18,849 nt of DNA. Origin: DATLXU01 sp035575515. GTDB lineage: Bacteria > Acidobacteriota > Blastocatellia > UBA7656. Position 1 is the stretch's first letter. Every line of letters starts with the position of its first letter. The DNA lies in assembly GCA_035575515.1 (NCBI GenBank), contig DATLXU010000035.1, positions 1 through 18,849 of the forward strand. The letters run 5' to 3'. Positions 12,889-18,849 of the stretch are shown one piece after another. The position numbers and the translations under genes were made by a program. Under the pieces are notes generated by a model that was given only the letters and a program-made list of their open reading frames with translations, had not been told where the DNA came from and searched no databases.

Positions 12889-14955
12889 ATGAAAATTGAT
12901 CTCAAATCCTTAATCTCGAACGCGCGGCGGCGCGCGGCCCGATTCACAACGAAGCTCAAGACCGACCGCCGCGCCGCAGTCATAACAGCGACTGTTGTAA
13001 TCGCGCTCGGCGTCAGCGTCTATTTTTTCATCAAGTGGATTAACAACCGCATTCGAGCCGAAAACGACCGGGTCGAAGTACGAATAACAAAACTGCGAGC
13101 GCCATCAACCGATGGCCTGACGATTTATCTGAACTCTTCAGACGTGCGCGCCGTCGCTGCGTTCAAGGGAATTCGTTATCTTGCCACATCCGGCGGACTG
13201 GTCGCGCTCGACGATGGCGGCAGCGTCAAGCGCCGCTACACCACGTCAGATGGTCTGCCCGAAAACGATCTCGTGTCGCTTGCGGTCTTTCGCGATCAAT
13301 TGTTCATCGGCACCGCTGCATCGGGGATGATCAGCTTCGATGGCACGAGCTTCACCGGCTACGCGTTCGTCAAACCTAAAGCAGCGCGAGTGACCGCGCT
13401 CGTTCCGACCAAAAGCGAATTGTTCATTGGCACGATTGATGGCGGGCTGTTTGAATATGACGGCGAGACTTTCACGCGCCGCTACAACGCGACAGCCGGA
13501 GCAGATTTCAATAAGGTCACTTCCGTGTTGCCCTTCGAATCGCGCGTCTATATCGGCACGCTGGACAGCGGGCTTTACATCTGGCGCGAGGCGCACATTG
13601 AACGAGTCACGACGAACGAAGGATTGCCCTCGCCGCACGTGACGGCGCTCACTGCAATGCCCGCGAGCTTATCCGATAATGGCTCGATTGCCGTTGCAAC
13701 CGATTTCGGAGTTGTTGGACTTAACGATAAGAATGAAGTGAAGCTGGTATCGAATCGGCCCAACGTCACTTCGCTTGCCGTGAGCGCCGATCACCTGTGG
13801 GCGGGATTGTTCAGCGGCGGCGTTGTTGATCTGACGGCAGAGTTTGCGAGTCGGAAAGGCAGCGCATCGGCTGGCTCGATGCTTTCTGATGCGCCGGGCC
13901 TGCCGCCCAATGCGCCCGCGATTGTTTACGCTGGCGAAGGAAGTCTTTGGGCGCTCACGACTGAAGGCGCATTCGTGAGAGACGAACAATCGGCAGGGCC
14001 AGGCTTTCAATCCATTGCAACAGGGCTTGCAGCCAATAAGCTTCTTGCCGCAGGCCACATCACCGGCCTTGCGTTCGATGGCGCAGGTCATCTGTGGATT
14101 GGATATTTTGATCGCGGCGTTGACACGGTTTCGCTTGAGACTAACGAGCGATTGAAGCACATCGAGGACGACCGTGTGCGCGAGATAAATTATCTGGCAT
14201 TTGATTCGCACGATAACCGCCTGCTGGTTGCGACCTCAAGAGGGCTTGTCATCTTCAATAGCAATGGCAATCGCACAGAGCTTACGCGCGAGCAGAGCGG
14301 GCTGATAGATAACTCCGTCACGCATGTTTCGCTTGCCGACCTCGCCGCTCCCGTTGGCGCAATGACGAACGGCGCAGCTTCGAGCGACGGGCAGAGCCGC
14401 ACGCTCGTGCTCACGACCGCAGGCGGGCTAACGGAAATTTATGAGGGGCGGCCTCGCTCGCTCAATGCATTTCACGGGCTTGCGAGCAATCACCTGTTCG
14501 CGTCGGCGGCAATCGGCCCGCGCCTTTTTGTCGGAAGCAACGCGGGGCTTGTCGAGCTTGACGGCCTGCGCGTGATCCGCACCTACAAAGTATCAAACTC
14601 GCGATTGTCGGATGAATGGGTGACGGCGCTCGCCAATGTTGATGGCACACTCTACATCGGCACGAACGAAGGCGGGGTTGATGCGCTGCTGCCTACGGGC
14701 GAGTGGGTCAGCTTCGCCGATCAGGTCGGAAAATTCGAGGTAAGCCAGAATGCGATACATTTTGATGGCGAAAGATTGTACGTTGGCACTGGCGAAAAAG
14801 GACTTTTGGTTTATAATGTCCGCGCACACCATTGGACTCAGGTTAGCGCAGGGCTAACATCGCAAACCGTCATCGCCATCACCAGTGATGACCAGTTCGT
14901 TTACGTCGGCACTATGAATGGCCTGGCGAGAATCGAGAAGCGAGTGCTTGGATAA
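12889..14955 (+). CDS. Membrane-anchored two-propeller (Reg_prop) protein
   Basis: Protein of 688 residues: a basic cytoplasmic start (1-28), one membrane helix (about 29-50), and an outside region made entirely of beta-propeller repeats. I count 14 repeat cores of the Reg_prop type, such as LATSGGLVALDDG, IGTIDGGLFEYDG, IGTLDSGLYIWRE, VATSRGLVIFNSN, VGSNAGLVELDGL, IGTNEGGVDALLP and VGTMNGLARIEKR. Fourteen fits two seven-bladed propellers. Two-propeller sensors in Bacteroidetes hybrid two-component systems usually continue into a Y_Y_Y domain and a histidine kinase. Here the protein stops right after blade 14, so it is probably a binding or scaffold subunit. The ATG at 12889 has AAGG 4 nt upstream. 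Only 45 bp separate it from the VIT/vWA gene, which suggests an operon. Confidence 0.87.
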   Translation: MKIDLKSLISNARRRAARFTTKLKTDRRAAVITATVVIALGVSVYFFIKWINNRIRAENDRVEVRITKLRAPSTDGLTIYLNSSDVRAVAAFKGIRYLATSGGLVALDDGGSVKRRYTTSDGLPENDLVSLAVFRDQLFIGTAASGMISFDGTSFTGYAFVKPKAARVTALVPTKSELFIGTIDGGLFEYDGETFTRRYNATAGADFNKVTSVLPFESRVYIGTLDSGLYIWREAHIERVTTNEGLPSPHVTALTAMPASLSDNGSIAVATDFGVVGLNDKNEVKLVSNRPNVTSLAVSADHLWAGLFSGGVVDLTAEFASRKGSASAGSMLSDAPGLPPNAPAIVYAGEGSLWALTTEGAFVRDEQSAGPGFQSIATGLAANKLLAAGHITGLAFDGAGHLWIGYFDRGVDTVSLETNERLKHIEDDRVREINYLAFDSHDNRLLVATSRGLVIFNSNGNRTELTREQSGLIDNSVTHVSLADLAAPVGAMTNGAASSDGQSRTLVLTTAGGLTEIYEGRPRSLNAFHGLASNHLFASAAIGPRLFVGSNAGLVELDGLRVIRTYKVSNSRLSDEWVTALANVDGTLYIGTNEGGVDALLPTGEWVSFADQVGKFEVSQNAIHFDGERLYVGTGEKGLLVYNVRAHHWTQVSAGLTSQTVIAITSDDQFVYVGTMNGLARIEKRVLG

Positions 14956-15000
14956 TAACCTCAGGAATTTCAAATCATCTGTGCCCTCGCGCGAGGATTT

Positions 15001-17397
15001 ATGAAAACAACCGGACGCTTAGTGATTCATCTCTTAGGCAGGCGAGCAACCGCGCTCTTGTTTCTGCTGCTATTGCCCGCAATCGCGGATGCGCAGTCGG
15101 GTGTACTTATCCCTTCGAGCGCGGATAAGCCTGACCCGTCAATTCTCACGCTCGATGAGATGAGCGTGAACGTATTGATTGATAATCAATACGCTCGCGT
15201 GCGTGTTGTTCAAATCTTCGGCAATCACACAGACCGCGCGCAGGAAGACAAATACGTTTTCCTCATCCCGACTACCGCAGCAATTTCGGATTTCGCCGTG
15301 TGGGACGGAGATGTGCGCATTCCCGGAGTGATACTCGAAAAGCGTCGCGCTCAGGAAATCTATGACGACCTCGCGCTTCAACGAATTGATCCGGGCCTGT
15401 TGAAGCAGGAGCGCGAAGACAACGCGAGCACCGCTTTCACTGTCGAGGTCGCGCCGATTCCGGCTTACGGCACGAAGCGGCTTGAGCTTGAATACACAGA
15501 GTTGCTTTCGGTTGATAATCTCCAGTCCTACTTCTCGTTTCCGTTCAAGCCGAGCGAGTACGGCACTCAATCCGTCGGCCATCTTCAAATCCGCGTTCAG
15601 GTGACTAGTCGCTCGCCCATCACGAATCTCGACCTGCGGAGCAAGACCTATCCGCTATCGTTCATCGAAAACACGCCGCAGTACAAATCGGCCACTTTTG
15701 AAGCGACGAACATTATGCTCGCGGAAGATTTCGCATTCAGCTATGGGATTGCAGTCGAGACGAGCAAGTTCCAATTCATCGCCTACCGCGCGCCTGAGCG
15801 GATAACAGCAGACGAACTTCGCGACCCGCGACTTGCCGAGCGCGAGCCTGACGGTTACTTCGAGGCCGCAGCCGTCTTCAACGAAGGCGCGCACAAGCCG
15901 GGCGAAGTCGAAGCCGCGCGCCCGCGCTCTGTGCTCGTGATGTTAGACACTTCGCTTTCGATGCAATGGGAAAAACTCGACCGGGCGTATGAAGCTACAG
16001 AAGGATTGTTGCGCTCGCTCACGCCGCAGGACAGCGTGAACCTCGTGCTGTTCAATGATGATGTCGTCACGTTCAGCGATAAAGCGGTAGACGCGACGCC
16101 GGATCAAATCGAGCGGGCGCTCTCATTCATCAAGTCGAGTTATCTATCGGGCGGAACAGACATGGGCGCGGCGCTTGAGCGCGCGGCGAAGCTGACGAAA
16201 GATATGCCGTCTAAGAAGGATCGTGCCATCGTGATGATAACCGACGGCAACACGACGCTCGCCACCACGCGAATGAAGGCGATAGTCGAGCGGTTCCAGA
16301 AAGCGAATGATTCGGGCGCGCGCGCAAGGCTTTACATCTTTGGAATCGGCTCGGATACGAATCTGAACTTGCTCGGTGAATTGGCGCGAGCCTCGCGCGG
16401 CTACTTCGATTGGACGCGCGAGACCGACGACCTTTCATTCAAGCTGAAAGCGTTTGTCAGCAAGATCGGGCGCGACCCGATTGATTCGCTGAAGCTTGCG
16501 AGCGCAGACGCGTCGAATCTCTATCACGTCTATCCCGATTACGATGCGACAGCTTACGACGGCTCGCGCATCTCATTCGTCGGTCGCTACAAAAAACCGG
16601 GCACATCGCAGTTGACCATAACGGGAAATGCGGCGGGCAAGGAAGTGAAGTTGAGCGAGCAGGTGGAATTGCCTGAGCGTGACGATTCGCATCCGCATGT
16701 TCCGCGAATGTGGGCGCGCGCGCGCGTTGACGCGCTGCTCAGGGAGATTGCCTTGAACGGTGAGACGAAAGAAGCGATTGACGAGATCATCGCGCTCTCG
16801 AAGAAGTACAAATTTGTCACTCCGTACACATCATTTTTAGCTGCGCCGCGCTCGCTGCTTCGCCCGCGCGTGATTCGTCCAGGCGACCCTGTGCTGCGAG
16901 TGCGCGCAGACGAATCAATAGCTGAAGTAACGGCCATCTTCCCGTTTGGGCTGACCAAGCGCATGACTTACATCAAAGATGACGACGTGTGGGAGACTCG
17001 CTTTGTCGCGCCCTACGGAATGAGCGACGGCGTTTATCATTGCCGCCTAGTGCTGGTTGATAAGAAGGGCCGCGCCTATCAGGAAGACAAGACATTTGTG
17101 ATTGACTCGCATCCGCCGAAGCTCACGGCGTCGGTTGACAAGCCGACGGTTCACGCGGGCGAAGAATTAATCATCACTGTACACGCGGACAGCGACACGC
17201 GAATGATCGCGGCGCGCGTGTTCGGCGCGATGCCCGTGCGCGTCGCGTGGAGCGCCGAAGCGAAAGCCAACGTCGGACGCTTGAGAATTCCGGCAGGTCT
17301 GCCGCCCGGAACGTACACGATTCAAGTGACAGCTGAAGACTTCGCGCACAATTCGAGCGTGACGGAATTGATGATTCAGGTCGCGGGCGGCGGCTGA
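15001..17397 (+). CDS. Secreted VIT and von Willebrand factor A domain protein
   Basis: Protein of 798 residues. The signal peptide (1-31) has basic residues, a Leu-rich core and an ADA cleavage motif. The VIT domain lies at about 45-185 and includes VFLIPTTAAISDFAVWDGD and the EIYDDLALQRIDPGLLKQ segment. The von Willebrand A domain (about 308-490) has a complete metal-ion-dependent adhesion site: Asp316-x-Ser318-x-Ser320, Thr386 and Asp415. The KKYKFVTPYTSFLA segment (601-614) is a hallmark of VIT/vWA proteins. An Ig-like beta domain closes the protein (about 705-795). It should bind a protein ligand through Mg2+ in the periplasm or at the surface. No sortase motif or membrane helix is seen at the C-terminus. 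GAGG precedes the ATG by 5 nt. It lies between a propeller protein and a helical-repeat protein. Confidence 0.92.
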   Translation: MKTTGRLVIHLLGRRATALLFLLLLPAIADAQSGVLIPSSADKPDPSILTLDEMSVNVLIDNQYARVRVVQIFGNHTDRAQEDKYVFLIPTTAAISDFAVWDGDVRIPGVILEKRRAQEIYDDLALQRIDPGLLKQEREDNASTAFTVEVAPIPAYGTKRLELEYTELLSVDNLQSYFSFPFKPSEYGTQSVGHLQIRVQVTSRSPITNLDLRSKTYPLSFIENTPQYKSATFEATNIMLAEDFAFSYGIAVETSKFQFIAYRAPERITADELRDPRLAEREPDGYFEAAAVFNEGAHKPGEVEAARPRSVLVMLDTSLSMQWEKLDRAYEATEGLLRSLTPQDSVNLVLFNDDVVTFSDKAVDATPDQIERALSFIKSSYLSGGTDMGAALERAAKLTKDMPSKKDRAIVMITDGNTTLATTRMKAIVERFQKANDSGARARLYIFGIGSDTNLNLLGELARASRGYFDWTRETDDLSFKLKAFVSKIGRDPIDSLKLASADASNLYHVYPDYDATAYDGSRISFVGRYKKPGTSQLTITGNAAGKEVKLSEQVELPERDDSHPHVPRMWARARVDALLREIALNGETKEAIDEIIALSKKYKFVTPYTSFLAAPRSLLRPRVIRPGDPVLRVRADESIAEVTAIFPFGLTKRMTYIKDDDVWETRFVAPYGMSDGVYHCRLVLVDKKGRAYQEDKTFVIDSHPPKLTASVDKPTVHAGEELIITVHADSDTRMIAARVFGAMPVRVAWSAEAKANVGRLRIPAGLPPGTYTIQVTAEDFAHNSSVTELMIQVAGGG

Positions 17398-17437
17398 AAT
17401 AGGAATTCGAAATCGGGCATAGCTATCTGAAATCGAG

Positions 17438-17474
17438 TCCAATGAATCAGCCGCGTGAACGCGGCTAAATTGGA
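17438..17474. repeat. Bipartite hairpin between the VIT/vWA gene and the repeat-protein gene
   Basis: An inner 7-bp stem (AGCCGCG at 17449-17455, CGCGGCT at 17460-17466) closes a TGAA loop. An outer 6-bp stem (TCCAAT at 17438-17443, ATTGGA at 17469-17474) lies around an asymmetric internal loop. The compact GC-rich core has the look of a REP-like element. There is no T-run, so a rho-independent terminator is unlikely. It may reduce read-through or stabilise the upstream message. Confidence 0.55.
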
Positions 17475-17520
17475 TAGCAACTGAGGCGACGACCTTGCCT
17501 GTAACAACTGAGGTTCACCG

Positions 17521-18849
17521 ATGAACGCTGAACATTTCAAAAGAGCCATCACAAAAATTCTTTCTGCGCTGCGCTTTCTCAAACCGCCGAAGATTCAACT
17601 GACACGGCGCACGTTCTCTACGATGATAATCGTGCTGTCGGTCGGGTCAATCGCTGCGGCTACGTTCGTGGCTCAGAGACAGGCGCGACGAGCGACTCAG
17701 AATCAGCGCGCGCAACAAACAGCGCGGATTACGCAAGCAGGGCCAACTCGCCCGCTCGATCCGAATCGCGCCCCCCAGAACCTCGTCGACGATGCGCTTT
17801 ACGCCAGCGAAGAATTCTTCGGCGGTCAGTCTCCGGTCGCGCGTCCTTACAACGTCGCGCTTGAGCGAGTCACAGCCTTGCTTGCTCAATATCCGAAAGA
17901 TTCGCGGCTTCACCTCAACGCTGCGCGGCTCGCTGAACGACTTAGCCAGTTCGACCGCGCAGCAACGGAGATGGCCGAGTACGTTGACCTCAAGCAGCGC
18001 AAGCCTGATGCGCTTCGACGCCTTGCCGATTTCTATCACAACCGGGCGATGTTCGTTGATGAAGTCAAGACGCTCCGTGAGCTTGCGCAAGCAATTCCTG
18101 TCAATCTTCGCGCGCCGATTTACAAGCGCGCCGCCGATGTAGTCCGCTCGCACACGCTCAAAGAGTTCAAGCCCGCAGATTTCTTCGCCGATCTTGTCGC
18201 CGCAAACCCCGATAATGTTCAGCCCGTAAAGAACTACGTCGAAGAACTCACGCTCGCAAAACAGAATAAAGAAGCTCTAGCCGTACTCGCGCAGTTTCAA
18301 CCGCGCTTTCCATCCGAGCTTGCATACTTTTTGAAGACGCGCGCAGCGTTGCTCGCAGAGAGCGGTGACCGACGCGCCGCAGAAGAAGTTTATTCGTCAG
18401 CATTCAACCCGACGTGGCCGCGCGCGGTCGCGAGCGATTATTACGAACTGCTTCGCAACTTCGGTCGCTATCGAACCGTGCGCCGCGCGCTTCAGGAAAA
18501 AGTCAAAGCCGGAGCAACGGACTTTGACACCAACGCGCGACTGTTCAGCATATTCGCCTACGAAGGAAACTACGAGCAGGCCGCGCAACTGATGCGCGAC
18601 CTCGAATCGCGCCGCGCTGGCGGCAGCGCGAGCAGCACACAGCCTATCAGCGCAGCGCAGCCTGCGCCCGTCGCCGCTTCCGCATGGACTCCGCAAGAGC
18701 TTTCGACTGCGTCAGCCATGCTCGCTTCCGTCGGCCAGTACGATCAGGCGTCACGTTACCTCTACACACTCTACCTCATCGGCGGGATGCAATCGGCGAG
18801 CGCCACGCGCGAAGACGCGCTCTATCGCCTGTTCAGCGTGATGATCGAA
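17521..18849 (+). CDS. Membrane-anchored tetratricopeptide-like repeat protein, 3' end outside window
   Basis: The frame from ATG 17521 stays open to the last base, giving 443 residues with no stop, so the gene is cut by the window edge. GAGG lies 7 nt before the ATG. A basic start (1-31) is followed by one membrane helix (about 32-51) and a Gln/Arg-rich linker (52-85). An all-helical region then begins near residue 89 with TPR-like pairs: ALERVTALLAQYPKDSRLHLNAARLAERLSQFDRAATEMAEYV, EALAVLAQF, DRRAAEEVYSSAF, GNYEQAAQLMRDLE and GQYDQASRYLYTLYL. A Ser/Ala/Pro/Gln linker (about 367-388) divides two helical blocks. Such proteins act as docking scaffolds. It follows the propeller and VIT/vWA genes on the same strand, so it is probably in the same operon. 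The repeat family is inferred from helix pattern and is not a strict match. Confidence 0.82.
   Translation, partial: MNAEHFKRAITKILSALRFLKPPKIQLTRRTFSTMIIVLSVGSIAAATFVAQRQARRATQNQRAQQTARITQAGPTRPLDPNRAPQNLVDDALYASEEFFGGQSPVARPYNVALERVTALLAQYPKDSRLHLNAARLAERLSQFDRAATEMAEYVDLKQRKPDALRRLADFYHNRAMFVDEVKTLRELAQAIPVNLRAPIYKRAADVVRSHTLKEFKPADFFADLVAANPDNVQPVKNYVEELTLAKQNKEALAVLAQFQPRFPSELAYFLKTRAALLAESGDRRAAEEVYSSAFNPTWPRAVASDYYELLRNFGRYRTVRRALQEKVKAGATDFDTNARLFSIFAYEGNYEQAAQLMRDLESRRAGGSASSTQPISAAQPAPVAASAWTPQELSTASAMLASVGQYDQASRYLYTLYLIGGMQSASATREDALYRLFSVMIE

Noticed and set aside
15171..15193. Perfect 10-bp inverted repeat CGTATTGATT-GAT-AATCAATACG
   Set aside because: It lies inside the VIT domain coding region and encodes ordinary residues of the domain (NVLIDNQYA). 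It is probably chance, though notable for its perfection.

Overview
The window looks like a stretch of an Acidobacteriota chromosome, possibly class Blastocatellia. This is inferred from gene content and not proven. Supporting traits are moderate-to-high G+C, a YIP1-family membrane protein near a MacA/MacB-type efflux cassette, zinc-ribbon and pseudokinase proteins, Reg_prop and VIT/vWA proteins, and intergenic inverted repeats built of degenerate 7-bp units. I saw no tRNA, rRNA, transposase, phage or CRISPR feature.

Layout. (1) Positions 1-945, plus strand: the C-terminal end of a YIP1-like membrane protein, then a small uncertain ORF with a good ribosome-binding site. (2) Positions 1001-5918, minus strand: a four-gene export operon read from right to left. 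It encodes a membrane fusion protein, an ABC ATPase and two different MacB/FtsX-type permeases. A good sigma70-type promoter (TTGACA-18-TACAAT at 6130-6101) and several palindromes lie upstream. No TolC-like gene is present. (3) Positions 6320-8086, plus: a zinc ribbon-pseudokinase-PP2C phosphatase fusion. (4) Positions 8087-8753: a 415-bp non-coding stretch with a heptad inverted repeat and two consecutive perfect hairpins sharing a 13/15 motif, then a small helical protein gene. (5) Positions 8750-9694, minus: a zinc-ribbon protein of unknown function whose stop overlaps that of the small gene. (6) Positions 9944-11719, plus: a membrane-anchored DUF3352-like protein. (7) Positions 11833-12735, minus: pgsA, with a promoter lying almost on top of its apparent start codon. 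(8) Positions 12889 to the window end, plus: a membrane-anchored 14-repeat beta-propeller, a secreted VIT/vWA protein and a membrane-anchored helical-repeat protein cut by the window edge, probably co-transcribed.

How the parts work together. Region 2 is a self-contained tripartite-type efflux or lipoprotein-release pump. Region 8 encodes three proteins predicted to be largely outside the cytoplasmic membrane, all of protein-protein interaction type. They may form one envelope complex, but nothing in the sequence gives its substrate. The fusion protein in region 3 probably couples a sensing pseudokinase to Ser/Thr dephosphorylation.

The most unusual features are four intergenic inverted repeats made of degenerate heptads, one with two perfect 30-bp arms; the pseudokinase-PP2C fusion; the paired hairpins before the small gene; and the 14-blade propeller that lacks the usual signalling output domains.
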